64,000 bases of DNA from Fulvimarina manganoxydans (GCF_900176465.1 NZ_FWXR01000002.1:124001-188000); one strand, 5' to 3'. Shown: positions 1 through 8,006, numbered from the stretch's first letter. The notes: generated from the letters alone by a model not told the origin. Made by a program: numbers and translations.

Positions 1-2
1 AT

Positions 3-488
3 TTCATCGAAGAATTCGCGTCGGAAGAGGCAAGCGACACGGGCTATGCCGGATACTCGGCGCGCATCAAGGATGGGCGGCTGCGCTTCCCGCGCACCGA
101 GGGGAACATCCAGGGCGGCATCCAGCTTGCCAATGCGATCGATCCGAAGGTCGACAAGGTCGGCGATGTGATCACGCCGAAATCGTCGGCGCGCACGGTC
201 ATCGACAATTCGGGCAGCCTCGGCCCGTCCGTCCGTCTCCAATCCTACACCATCGCTGAGCAGCCCGTGAGCTACACACCGCCGAGTTCGCCAAGCGGCT
301 ATCAGGCCCCGGTCGTCAACCAGCCGACCAAGACCGTCGCCCAGACGCAGGAGCCGGCGAAGACCTGGCTACCATCGACGCAGTCGCTCTCGCAGGTCCA
401 GGCGTCCCTGGGGTCTGGCTACACCGTCACGGTCAAATCGCCGCCCAATCAGTTCGGCGTCGCGTCCTACTACGTCGTCAAAAAATAA
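3..488 (+). CDS. Partial phage tail-region protein of unknown function
   Basis: The reading frame is open from the first full codon of the window, so the N-terminus is missing. The visible 161 residues contain a Pro/Gln/Ser-rich stretch around the middle and end in alternating hydrophobic residues (YYVVKK). In P2-like phages this position, before the fibre genes, is held by baseplate proteins such as I. I do not recognise the family. It is followed after 24 nt by the next tail gene in the same direction, consistent with one late operon. Confidence 0.6.
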   Translation, partial: FIEEFASEEASDTGYAGYSARIKDGRLRFPRTEGNIQGGIQLANAIDPKVDKVGDVITPKSSARTVIDNSGSLGPSVRLQSYTIAEQPVSYTPPSSPSGYQAPVVNQPTKTVAQTQEPAKTWLPSTQSLSQVQASLGSGYTVTVKSPPNQFGVASYYVVKK

Positions 489-512
489 GCTCGGAAAGGC
501 GGGGAAGCACCC

Positions 513-1559
513 ATGGCAACGCATACTGCACAAGGCCGGGCTCAAACCTTCATCGCGGCATCCGGCGGCCGCCTCAAGGATCTGACGCTCTACTTTCAAT
601 CCAAGGCCAGCGTCGGCAACGTCGTGGCCGTGATCTGCCACACGGACGGTGGCTACCCGAACATCGCCAACGCGATCGTTGAGGTGACGATCACGCCTGC
701 GGATATCATCGTCGGAGCCGTTGGCACGAAGATCCCGCTGCCGCCGGAATCGCTCGTGGCCGGTCAGCGCTACGGCCTCGTCATTCTGTCTGCCGGGGAC
801 CACGCGCTCTATACGTCGGCCAAGCCGCGCTCAACGACACAGGGTCAACATTGGGCGTTGAACGGGTCGAGCAGTTACATCAAGGGCGATCAGGACGCTT
901 ACGACATCGCGTTCCGGCTGACCTATCAGACCTATGAGCAGCCGCAGTGCATCGTCGATCTCGGGGCGATCACCTTCGCGGGCGGGATGGACGGCGTCGT
1001 CATCGACGGTGTGGTCGACGAGCCGTCTGGCACGGACATCTATTTCGAGATCCAGAAGGCCGGGGGTCAATGGCAGACGATTGGCATCACCGGCGGTCAG
1101 CGGCTCCAGGCCGATTTTACGGACCGGCCGGACAGCATCCAATTTCGCGCCGTTTTCAACGGCACGTCCGAAAAGATGCCCAGCCTTGTGGTCGGCGGCG
1201 CGCGGACGGCCATCAAGCCGTTCCGCAACGAGTCGACCTTCAAGCACGCATCGAACGAGATCGATGCCGGGGCGGGTGAGACCGTCAGCTATGTGAAGCT
1301 GAACGCCGTCCTCGACTTCTTCGACACCGATGACGACGACTATTCCTTCGACATGCAACTCGATGTCGGCGGCTCGATCATCAATCCGGCCAGCGTGAAG
1401 GACGTCCACTTGCGCGACTCGACGCTTGTCTCGCGCACGGCGATCTTCGAACTCGGCACGCCGACGCAGACCTATGCGGCGGTTCTGACGGGGGCAATGG
1501 CGACCGGCCGCCTGGAACGCTTCACGGTCGACAACGTCAAGCACTATGCAAAGGCGTAA
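513..1559 (+). CDS. Phage tail protein with an N-terminal jelly-roll-like domain
   Basis: A 348-residue protein, start supported by GGGGAAG 8 nt upstream of the ATG. The first about 130 residues follow a pattern seen in phage tail and baseplate proteins: a QTF strand, a LTLYFQ strand, a GGYPN turn, a late AGQRYGLVIL strand and then Y. This suggests a beta-sandwich, possibly carbohydrate binding. The rest is also beta-rich, with an acidic DTDDDDYSF loop. Six bases separate it from the tail-fibre gene, so the two products probably act together at the tail tip. The family assignment is by pattern only; the role is inferred from position. Confidence 0.6.
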   Translation: MATHTAQGRAQTFIAASGGRLKDLTLYFQSKASVGNVVAVICHTDGGYPNIANAIVEVTITPADIIVGAVGTKIPLPPESLVAGQRYGLVILSAGDHALYTSAKPRSTTQGQHWALNGSSSYIKGDQDAYDIAFRLTYQTYEQPQCIVDLGAITFAGGMDGVVIDGVVDEPSGTDIYFEIQKAGGQWQTIGITGGQRLQADFTDRPDSIQFRAVFNGTSEKMPSLVVGGARTAIKPFRNESTFKHASNEIDAGAGETVSYVKLNAVLDFFDTDDDDYSFDMQLDVGGSIINPASVKDVHLRDSTLVSRTAIFELGTPTQTYAAVLTGAMATGRLERFTVDNVKHYAKA

Positions 1560-1565
1560 TCTCCT

Positions 1566-3848
1566 ATGCGCAAATACCCGATCCCTTACGCCGTCCAGGG
1601 CAACGAGGACTACACGCCTGAATTCTGGAACGATTTCCGCGAGGATGTGGATATCCGCATCCATGTGATCGAGGAATTTCGAGAGCTGGTCCTTGGCGAC
1701 GGCTATCTCGGCGGCCTTATCAAGGAGGCGCGGGACACCCTGCAAGGCGTTCTCGACCCGGCTGTTCAGACGATCCAGAAGATCCAGGAGAAGGGCTTCC
1801 TCGTCGCGCGATCCACAACGAGCGTGACGCTTGCCGAAGGCGCCGAACTCGGCTGGATCATCTCGGAAGGCGACTCCCGTGATCTCTTCACGCCCTCGAC
1901 CTTCACCATTCTGGCGAACACGTCCGAGCCGACGAACTATGCGGTGCTGCGCACGATCTCCTATGATCGCGATAGCGGTACGTATTTCGCCGAGGTCGTG
2001 ACCTTCAACGGTTCGCCGGGGCCGCATGGCGGGTGGGAAATCGGTGCGCTCGCCGGCCCGACGCTCGCCATGCTGGATTACCTTGCGCAGGTGAAGGGCG
2101 CCCGCGATGCCGTGCTGACGGCCACCGGCCCGATCGCAGACTATGTCGCCGCGATCGAGGCGGACCGCCAGGAGATTGCGACGCTCGCCGGCCAGATCAA
2201 TCAAAACCGGATCGACGCGGAAGAGGCGGCGCAGGCGGCCCAGACCTTCGACCCGGCGAATTATTACACGAAGACGGCTGCTGACCTGCTGCTCGACAAG
2301 AAGGCCGATGCGGATGCGACCGCGACGGCGCTTGCCTCGAAGGCAGATGCCGCCGCGACGACGGCCGCTCTCACCGATCGCGACACGAAGGCCGAGGCGG
2401 CGCAACGGGTCTCCGATGCGATCGATGCAATCGTGTTCCCGAAATCCTCGGGCGTCATCACCGCTGTGGCATCCGGCGCTATTGGCAATGGTGACGTGGT
2501 CGTTCTGAATCCAGACGGGACAGTCAGTGTTGTAACGCTAACGCCCGAGGGCCTTGGTCCAACTGAAACCTTTTCAAGCGAAAACCTTAGTTGGTTAGCG
2601 GGCGCAAAAATCAATGATAATACAATTGTTCTCTGCTATCGTGACGAAGGCAACGCTGGGCGCGGAAGGGCTGTTATTGGCTCTATATCTGGAAACCAGA
2701 TAATATTTAGCCCACCGATCACATTCCTTAATACTGGCGTCAATTTTTTGAGCGTTGCCGCTATTGGTGATAACAGATTTGTCGTCTGTTACCGCGATGA
2801 GGCCGTAAGCAATTACGGTAGCGCCATGGTTGGCCAAATATCTGGGGCATCTATAAGCTTCGGATCGAGCGCAATCTTTCGTGGTGGCGGGGCTGCGATA
2901 GGGCGGAATGATGTTGCTTATCTAGGCAATAATAGAATTGTTGTTGGATGGGTTCTGACTAATTCACCATATTCCGGAGAATGCAATATAGGGACAGTTT
3001 CTGGAACTGAGATTTCCTTTCCTAGCTTCAAAACTATCAGGAGTGGGCAAACATCAAACCCGTCAGTTGCAGTAATTGATCAAGATCGTTTTGTTTTTGC
3101 AACAAGAGCCGATAACTCCAACGGACTAGGGCATGTTGCGTTTTGCACGATTGCTGGAAACACAATCTCCGTAGTTTCAGGGCTTAATTTTGATACCAAT
3201 AGCTGCTCTTATATTGACGTCGCATTTGTCAGCCCGGATAAAATATTAATTGCTTATGTTGATACATCCACATCACCGTGGACAGGGAAACTTTTTCTAG
3301 GAAAGATTAATGGAAGCTCGATTTCATCGATTAGCCAAATAGCATTTGATCAAACGAACATATATTCGATCATGCTTACGCATGACGACGAAAGTGACTC
3401 GTTCATTATAGCCTATAGGGATGGAACAGCGGGCGGATATACGTTTTTTGTTTCGGCAGCGGTATCCGGGGATGCCGTGAACGTCTCGGGTAAAATCGCT
3501 GTAGCAAGTTTCAGCACACAAAATTCGATGGTCACAGCCACAACAAGAGGCCGGCTGTATTTCCACTACCGAAACAACGTGAGCGGATTTGGGGAGACGG
3601 CTTTCTACCAAATGGAGACGACCGACGCAGGAAATTGGCTCGGCATTTCCGACGCTGATTATGACGATGCCGATCCCGCAGACATTCTCGTCGCCGGAAG
3701 CGTATCACAAGCGCAATCTGGCCTGACAATTGGCTCCGTCTATTACATCGCCGACGACGGCTCTCTGACGACGGATAGCGCATCGGGCCGCAAGATCGGC
3801 TTTGCGATTTCGCCGACAGACTTGCTCATCACGGAGACCAACCCATGA
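1566..3848 (+). CDS. Tail fibre / receptor-binding protein
   Basis: A 760-residue protein. The N-terminal about 190 residues probably attach to the baseplate. Residues about 190-290 are Ala/Asp/Lys-rich and coiled-coil-like, and include FDPANYYTK, a motif common in phage tail fibres. From about residue 320 to 680 the protein has degenerate beta repeats of about 50 residues, each with a VVCYRDE-like strand followed by a VGxISGxxIxF-like strand, suggesting a beta-propeller or beta-helix tip that contacts the host surface. The DNA for this tip (about 2530-3600) is visibly AT-rich beside its GC-rich flanks, a sign of module exchange. The C-terminal about 60 residues return to host-like composition and may be a trimerisation cap. 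The next gene overlaps by 4 nt. Confidence 0.82.
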   Translation: MRKYPIPYAVQGNEDYTPEFWNDFREDVDIRIHVIEEFRELVLGDGYLGGLIKEARDTLQGVLDPAVQTIQKIQEKGFLVARSTTSVTLAEGAELGWIISEGDSRDLFTPSTFTILANTSEPTNYAVLRTISYDRDSGTYFAEVVTFNGSPGPHGGWEIGALAGPTLAMLDYLAQVKGARDAVLTATGPIADYVAAIEADRQEIATLAGQINQNRIDAEEAAQAAQTFDPANYYTKTAADLLLDKKADADATATALASKADAAATTAALTDRDTKAEAAQRVSDAIDAIVFPKSSGVITAVASGAIGNGDVVVLNPDGTVSVVTLTPEGLGPTETFSSENLSWLAGAKINDNTIVLCYRDEGNAGRGRAVIGSISGNQIIFSPPITFLNTGVNFLSVAAIGDNRFVVCYRDEAVSNYGSAMVGQISGASISFGSSAIFRGGGAAIGRNDVAYLGNNRIVVGWVLTNSPYSGECNIGTVSGTEISFPSFKTIRSGQTSNPSVAVIDQDRFVFATRADNSNGLGHVAFCTIAGNTISVVSGLNFDTNSCSYIDVAFVSPDKILIAYVDTSTSPWTGKLFLGKINGSSISSISQIAFDQTNIYSIMLTHDDESDSFIIAYRDGTAGGYTFFVSAAVSGDAVNVSGKIAVASFSTQNSMVTATTRGRLYFHYRNNVSGFGETAFYQMETTDAGNWLGISDADYDDADPADILVAGSVSQAQSGLTIGSVYYIADDGSLTTDSASGRKIGFAISPTDLLITETNP

Positions 3849-4522
3849 CCGCGACCGCTATCGTCCGTAAGGATGACGGTCTGGTGCTCTATCTCTTCGA
3901 TGGATCGCCGGACCTGACGATTGACGAGCGCGGGCTGCACGGGCCAGTCCGCGCGCTGGATATCCGACCCGAAACGCATGAAGCGATTGAGGTCGAAGAC
4001 GTACCGTCGCCATGGGTTGGCGGCGCCTATGCCTGGGATGGTTCGGATTGGGCCGTCGTCAATCAGGCGATCCTCGACGCTATCGAGCTTCGTCGATCCG
4101 AAGAGGCGGGTGCGCTCCTGACAAAACGCCTTGCGACGCTCGCCGAGTATCGATGGCGCCGGGAGGAGGCCGGCATTGCCTGGGTCCGTCCAAGCGATAG
4201 CCGCGTCTTCGGCATCGCGACCGACCGGGAAAGCCAAGCGAAAATGCAGGCCGAGCGATCGGCGGCGCGCGACGGTCTTCGGACCGATGGCGCCGGCTGG
4301 AAATGCCTCGACGCGGCGACCGGCCGGATTGTCTGGGAGCCGATGGCGAATGCCGACGTCGAAGCCTTCGCAGCGGACGCCTGGGCTTATGTCTCAGCGT
4401 GTTTCGCGCGCGAAGGCGCGCTCGGCGCGGCGCTCTATGCCGCTGCGGCCGATGACGGCCGGACGGCGGATGAGCGGATCTCCGCGATCGAAGCCGTCGA
4501 TCTCGAAGTTGGCTGGCCTTAA
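3845..4522 (+). CDS. Tail-fibre assembly-type protein with DUF4376 domain
   Basis: A 225-residue protein whose ATG overlaps the fibre stop codon (ATGA), so translation is probably coupled. Residues about 85-190 match the DUF4376 pattern: a helix with YRWRREEAGI, then a tDRESQAKM segment and a conserved Trp near WKCLDA. DUF4376 proteins usually sit just after tail-fibre genes and are thought to help fibre folding or attachment. The N-terminal about 80 residues are a small beta domain with an aromatic WDGSDW motif. The role is inferred from family and position. Confidence 0.65.
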   Translation: MTATAIVRKDDGLVLYLFDGSPDLTIDERGLHGPVRALDIRPETHEAIEVEDVPSPWVGGAYAWDGSDWAVVNQAILDAIELRRSEEAGALLTKRLATLAEYRWRREEAGIAWVRPSDSRVFGIATDRESQAKMQAERSAARDGLRTDGAGWKCLDAATGRIVWEPMANADVEAFAADAWAYVSACFAREGALGAALYAAAADDGRTADERISAIEAVDLEVGWP

Positions 4523-4566
4523 GGCCTCCGGCTTCGCCTCTTCCACATCAAACGATCGGGCGACCT

Positions 4567-4794
4567 ATGGCGCAATCCACCATTACCGACCGGCATCGCT
4601 CGGTCCTCATCACGCAAGTTCGCGAGATCGCCATTACCGAGGTCGCAACAGACGGCAATGTCCACCGTCGGGCGCTTCGCATTTTGGGCGAGCCGCAGAC
4701 CAACGGGCAGCTGACCGAGATCTTCGAACTCATCCTCGAAACCGAGCGTGAGAAGGAAGACATCCGCATCGACGCGCCGCCGTTCGAATTCTGA
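4567..4794 (+). CDS. Small phage protein of unknown function
   Basis: A 75-residue acidic protein, mostly helical by appearance, with no signal peptide or membrane segment. It lies between the fibre-assembly gene and the PLA2-like gene, and its stop codon shares one base with the next start (TGATG), so the two are probably translated together. I do not recognise a family. Confidence 0.55.
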   Translation: MAQSTITDRHRSVLITQVREIAITEVATDGNVHRRALRILGEPQTNGQLTEIFELILETEREKEDIRIDAPPFEF

Positions 4795-5039
4795 TGGCCG
4801 CTGTCCCCGACTATTGCACCGGCTGGTTCGAGGGCTCCTGGGCCTCGTGCTGCGCGGCTCATGATCTTGCCTATGCCGATCCGGCGATCGGCCGCCTGTC
4901 AGCCGATTGGGCGCTCGCGCAATGCGTCGCGGCGACGAGCGGCGGGCCGGTGATGGCTGCGATTATGTTCGGCGGTGTTGTCTTGTTCGGCTGGTGGTTT
5001 CGCTGGCGGGCACAAAAGCGCAGGCCGCCGAAGGCCTAA
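4794..5039 (+). CDS. Small membrane protein with a phospholipase A2-like CCxxHDxxY motif
   Basis: An 81-residue protein. Residues 8-35 contain a CTGW turn, then CCAAHDLAY, then SADWALAQC. The His-Asp pair followed by Tyr, with an Asp further along a second helix, is the arrangement of secreted phospholipase A2 enzymes, where His and Asp form the catalytic dyad. The double Cys plus a later Cys would allow disulphides. A hydrophobic segment (about residues 53-68, ending GWWFRW) and a basic tail suggest membrane anchoring. The start overlaps the previous stop (TGATG). It may damage membranes during lysis or entry, but a degenerate copy without activity is possible: the calcium loop is not canonical. 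Confidence 0.6.
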   Translation: MAAVPDYCTGWFEGSWASCCAAHDLAYADPAIGRLSADWALAQCVAATSGGPVMAAIMFGGVVLFGWWFRWRAQKRRPPKA

Positions 5040-5063
5040 TCACCCGCAACCCCACACCCAACC

Positions 5064-5086
5064 GGCCGCCACAAGCGGCCTTTTTC
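5064..5086 (+). terminator. Hairpin plus T-run before the tail sheath gene
   Basis: GGCCGC, a five-base loop and GCGGCC, followed directly by TTTTT. It lies 25 nt after the PLA2-like gene and 75 nt before the sheath gene, inside the late gene block. Confidence 0.7.
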
Positions 5087-5160
5087 ATGCCGGCCATTCG
5101 CGCCCGGTTCGCCGACTGACGCCCTTCGGCAAGGCAGTATCACCCACATAGGAGGGCCGG

Positions 5161-6603
5161 ATGGCCTCTGTCGAAAATCACCACGGCGTCCGGGTTTTCC
5201 AGTCCGGCGACGAGCCGGTCGTGATCCGGCTCCGAAACACGTCTACGGGCGGCCTTGTCATTCCGATCGAGACGGATGACCTGCCGACCGGCTATGCCTT
5301 CAACAAACCTTTCCTCGTCGCCAAGCCTTCCGATGCCGCAAACCTGCCGGACGCGGTCAAGGAGGAGATCGACAGCTTCTATGACCAGACGGTCAATCAG
5401 ATCGTTGTCGTCATGGTGGACAAGGGCGAGGACGCGACCGAGACGACCGCGAACATGGTCGGCGACTTCGCGACCAAGACTGGCGTCCATGCGCTTCTCA
5501 AGGCGACGTCGCAGAGCCTGCCTCGGCCGAAGCTGATCGCGATGGCCGGCTACGCCAATACGGCTGCGGCCGATGGCGTGGCGTCCGTTGCTGTCACGAC
5601 GCAGGGCTCGGGCTATTCGGCCGACACCACCGTCACCGTCGCTGGCACGACCGGGCAGGGCGCCGTCCTTCAGCCTGTCATCGGGACGGATGGGGCGATC
5701 ACCGCCATTGCAGTCGTGAAGCCGGGCTATGGCTATACGGGTACGCTGGCTTTCACGATCACCGACCCGGCGGGCACAGGTTCCGGCGCGGCTCTGTCCG
5801 GCACAATCGGCTCTGTCCTCAACCCGATCCTCGCCGAGATGATTGGCGTCGCCGACAAGCTCCGCGCCATGATCTACACCGATGGCCCGGACAGCACAAA
5901 CCAGGCGGCGGTGCAGGCCCGTCAGCTTATCGGCTCGAAGCGGGTCGCCTACTGCGATCCCCGCATCCTCAAGAACATCGGCGGTATCAACTATCCCCGC
6001 GCGCTCTCGACCGTCTATGCCGGCTTGCAGGCCAAGATGGACAAGGAAAAGGGCGCTGTGTTCGCCGGCTCGAACATGGTCATCAACGGCATCAGCGGCA
6101 CAAATCGCCCCGTAGAATACGGCGAGGATGCGAACGACCTGAATTTCAATCGGGTCAACACGGTCATTAATCGCTCGAACATCGATGGTGCCGGCAGCTT
6201 CCGGGCGTGGGGCGTTTGGACGTGCTCGGATAACACGATTGATCAGTTCATCCCGGTCGTCCGGGTAATGGACCTTGTCAACGAGAGCGTTGAGGAAGGA
6301 TTCCTTCCTTTCGTTGATCGACCGCAGACGCTTGCCCAACTCGACCTTATGGTGATGACTGGCAACAACGTCCTGAAGCGCCTCGAAGGCGAAGGCTTCC
6401 TTCTCCCTGGTTCCAGGTTCTGGCTGCTTGACGATCAGACCGCAGATGATGGCGTACAGGGTATTGTTAAGTTCGGGATGCGTTTCGAACCGCCATCTCC
6501 AATGGTTGATATTCGCATCTCAGCATATAGAAACTTTACGATTGGCTACGAGCTTCTGTATTCGGCCGTCTCAGGCGAGGTCGAAGTCGGCAATATTCTC
6601 TGA
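5161..6603 (+). CDS. Contractile tail sheath protein (P2 FI type) with an inserted beta domain
   Basis: A 480-residue tail sheath subunit, which forms the contractile cylinder round the tail tube. The ATG follows AGGAGGGCCGG closely. N-terminal residues (HHGVRV, then PIETDD) and the C-terminal half (YCDPRILKN, NRPVEYGED, the FRAWGVWTCS strand) follow the P2 FI family. P2 FI is shorter, roughly 400 residues. The surplus here matches an insert at about residues 137-215 made of GSGY and PGYGY beta repeats, a module that recurs in many phage structural proteins and probably faces outward. It is followed by the tube gene, as in P2. Confidence 0.92.
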   Translation: MASVENHHGVRVFQSGDEPVVIRLRNTSTGGLVIPIETDDLPTGYAFNKPFLVAKPSDAANLPDAVKEEIDSFYDQTVNQIVVVMVDKGEDATETTANMVGDFATKTGVHALLKATSQSLPRPKLIAMAGYANTAAADGVASVAVTTQGSGYSADTTVTVAGTTGQGAVLQPVIGTDGAITAIAVVKPGYGYTGTLAFTITDPAGTGSGAALSGTIGSVLNPILAEMIGVADKLRAMIYTDGPDSTNQAAVQARQLIGSKRVAYCDPRILKNIGGINYPRALSTVYAGLQAKMDKEKGAVFAGSNMVINGISGTNRPVEYGEDANDLNFNRVNTVINRSNIDGAGSFRAWGVWTCSDNTIDQFIPVVRVMDLVNESVEEGFLPFVDRPQTLAQLDLMVMTGNNVLKRLEGEGFLLPGSRFWLLDDQTADDGVQGIVKFGMRFEPPSPMVDIRISAYRNFTIGYELLYSAVSGEVEVGNIL

Positions 6604-6611
6604 TGATCTGC

Positions 6612-6641
6612 GGCGGTCCCTCGCGGGCCGCCTTTTCTTTT
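6612..6641 (+). terminator. Hairpin plus T-run between sheath and tube genes
   Basis: An 8-bp stem with one G-T pair (GGCGGTCC with GGGCCGCC, five-base loop) followed by TTTTCTTTT. Because it lies between two structural genes needed in similar amounts, it may attenuate rather than end transcription. Confidence 0.7.
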
Positions 6642-6659
6642 GGCTAAAGGAGCCGACCT

Positions 6660-7169
6660 ATGGCGCGTAAGCCCGCATATATCTTGAAGAACGTCAGCCT
6701 GTCTGTTGAGGGCGACGTTCGCATTGGACAGTGCCAGTCCATCACCATCCCGGTCCTCGAACGGACCATGGAAGAGTTTCGCAACGCCGGCATGATTAAG
6801 CCGCGCGAAGTGGCGATGGGCTATGAGGTCACGACCGCGACCTTCACGGAGACCGCTTTCGACCCGGCCGTTATGGCGCTGTTCGGGATCGTCAACGGCT
6901 CGAACCGCAACATCATCGCCTATGGATATCTCGAAAGCGAGGACGGCCGGGAGCATGAAGCTCGGTTCGAGATGGTCTGCGACTTTAAGAAGGTCGACGG
7001 AGGCGACTGGTCTCCCGGCGAGAAAGCTGAGACCGAATACGAGATCGCCGTCCACGAAGGCCGACTCGTTATCGATGGAACCGAGGTCTACGCCTATGAC
7101 GATTTCGGGATCACCATCGGTGGCGTGAAGCAGCAGCCCGGCATGGCCGGTGCCTTGCGCATGATTTGA
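6660..7169 (+). CDS. Major tail tube protein (P2 FII family)
   Basis: A 169-residue protein that stacks into the inner tube through which DNA passes. Length and pattern fit the P2 FII family: a VSLSVEGDVRIG-type N-terminal strand, a central acidic and aromatic region, and a long hydrophilic loop before the C-terminal MAGALRMI. An AAAGGAG ribosome-binding site precedes the ATG. It sits directly after the sheath and before the tail assembly chaperone, the conserved order in myovirus tails. Confidence 0.9.
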   Translation: MARKPAYILKNVSLSVEGDVRIGQCQSITIPVLERTMEEFRNAGMIKPREVAMGYEVTTATFTETAFDPAVMALFGIVNGSNRNIIAYGYLESEDGREHEARFEMVCDFKKVDGGDWSPGEKAETEYEIAVHEGRLVIDGTEVYAYDDFGITIGGVKQQPGMAGALRMI

Positions 7170-7177
7170 GGTGACCC

Positions 7178-7501
7178 ATGACCGACCAGAAAACCATCAC
7201 CGTGAAGCTCGAAGACCCGGTCGAGTTCGACAAGAAGACCTACACCGAGCTGACTTTCGGAAAGCTTAAGGCCAAGCACCTTGCTGCCATGGATCTGGTG
7301 AAGGGCGAGAGCGTCAAGCCGATGGCGATGTACGCCAGCATGGCCGGCGTTCCTCTGCCCGTCATCCAAGAGCTTTCCATCGACGAATGGGAGAAGGTCC
7401 AGGAGGAGACAATCCCGCTCCTGGGAAAGTCGATGCAGGCGCACATGAGGCGCCATCTGGAAAAACAAGAAGCAAGCGGCGAGACACCGACTACCACCTG
7501 A
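7178..7501 (+). CDS. Tail assembly chaperone, short product (Mu gp41 / P2 E type)
   Basis: A 107-residue protein of the phage tail assembly chaperone family (P2 E, Mu gp41), which coats the tape measure protein while the tail tube forms. Typical features are the EFDKKTYTEL strand, the LKAKHLAAMD helix and SIDEWEKVQ. Nucleotides 7423-7429 read G GGA AAG in frame, the same heptamer used for the -1 shift of lambda G-T. Shifting there joins residues 1-84 to the overlapping downstream frame. It lies between the tube and the tape measure, where such genes always sit. Confidence 0.85.
   Translation: MTDQKTITVKLEDPVEFDKKTYTELTFGKLKAKHLAAMDLVKGESVKPMAMYASMAGVPLPVIQELSIDEWEKVQEETIPLLGKSMQAHMRRHLEKQEASGETPTTT
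7423..7429 (+). promoter_or_regulatory. Programmed -1 frameshift site (GGGAAAG)
   Basis: The heptamer is in the correct register (G GGA AAG, residues Gly83-Lys84 of the chaperone). A shift of -1 continues as GTC GAT GCA into the open frame that ends at 7632. The heptamer is identical to the lambda G-T slippery site. Confidence 0.8.
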
Positions 7502-7632
7502 TGATTGCGGCGATCGGCCGGTATCTCCATCAGCCGATCGACCAAGTCGAAGAATGGGAAGTCGAGAAGTTCCTGGCCTACTACGATCGGGCGCAGGAGC
7601 TTTTGAAGATGGAAAACCCCGAGAGCGACTAG
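7429..7632 (+). CDS. Frameshift extension of the tail assembly chaperone (E' / T-like part)
   Basis: This frame is made as a fusion: 84 residues of the short chaperone plus 67 residues from here, 151 in all. Its C-terminal part (HLMIAAIGRYLHQPIDQV, then a FLAYYDRAQELL helix) looks like the E' segment of P2-like phages, which binds the tape measure. An ATG at 7501 shares its A with the stop of the short form, so independent translation of 43 residues is also possible. The stop codon (TAG at 7630-7632) overlaps the stop of the convergent gene on the other strand. Confidence 0.75.
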   Translation, partial: VDAGAHEAPSGKTRSKRRDTDYHLMIAAIGRYLHQPIDQVEEWEVEKFLAYYDRAQELLKMENPESD

Positions 7633-8006
7633 GATTGGAAGACGTCAATCAGGGCGGAGATTTCAGCGGGGTTTCCGCCCCATTCCTCGACAGCTATCCG
7701 CCCACCGTCCATAGCCTCGATGCTTTCAGCATTCACATATTGTTTAGCTTTGCCCGTAACCGGATGAACCACCGGCTTTCCGTCTCGCTCTGTGACCTCG
7801 AATAATCCGCCAACCGAAGTGTTGAGTACCGGATGGCAATAAACGAAGCTGCGGTCATTCAATTCCTCGGTGTCACAGACAACGGCAGACCACCCGCTAG
7901 TCTTCACAAAATGAAGTTCGATCGCACTCGCCCCGTCGTCGATGCCCCCCGCAATGGCGGGCGAAGTGAAGAGGATTGCGGCTGCGGCTGCAAATAAGGT
8001 TTTCAT
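7629..8006 (-). CDS. Secreted small protein of unknown function, nested antisense in the tail operon
   Basis: A 125-residue protein with a clear Sec signal peptide (MKTLFAAAAAILFTSPAIA, cut before GG). The mature part has two Cys (VVCDTEE and FVYCHP) that could form one disulphide, and acidic, probably beta-rich segments. I do not recognise the family. Its stop overlaps the chaperone-extension stop in the palindrome CTAG, and its ATG overlaps the tape-measure ATG in the palindrome CATG. It therefore exactly fills the space between the two tail genes on the opposite strand. This suggests a host-altering 'moron' gene expressed in the lysogen. A longer in-frame start upstream exists but would place residues ahead of the signal peptide. 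Confidence 0.75.
   Translation of the reverse strand: MKTLFAAAAAILFTSPAIAGGIDDGASAIELHFVKTSGWSAVVCDTEELNDRSFVYCHPVLNTSVGGLFEVTERDGKPVVHPVTGKAKQYVNAESIEAMDGGRIAVEEWGGNPAEISALIDVFQS

Noticed and set aside
831-2405. A 524-residue open frame on the minus strand across the tail genes
   Set aside because: It is antisense to two well-supported phage genes, is Arg-rich and has no recognisable domain; GC-rich codon bias leaves the opposite strand open.
7459-7465. GGAAAAA as the slippery heptamer of the chaperone frameshift
   Set aside because: The P-site tRNA would re-pair badly after the shift, while the in-frame GGGAAAG 36 nt upstream is an exact known site.
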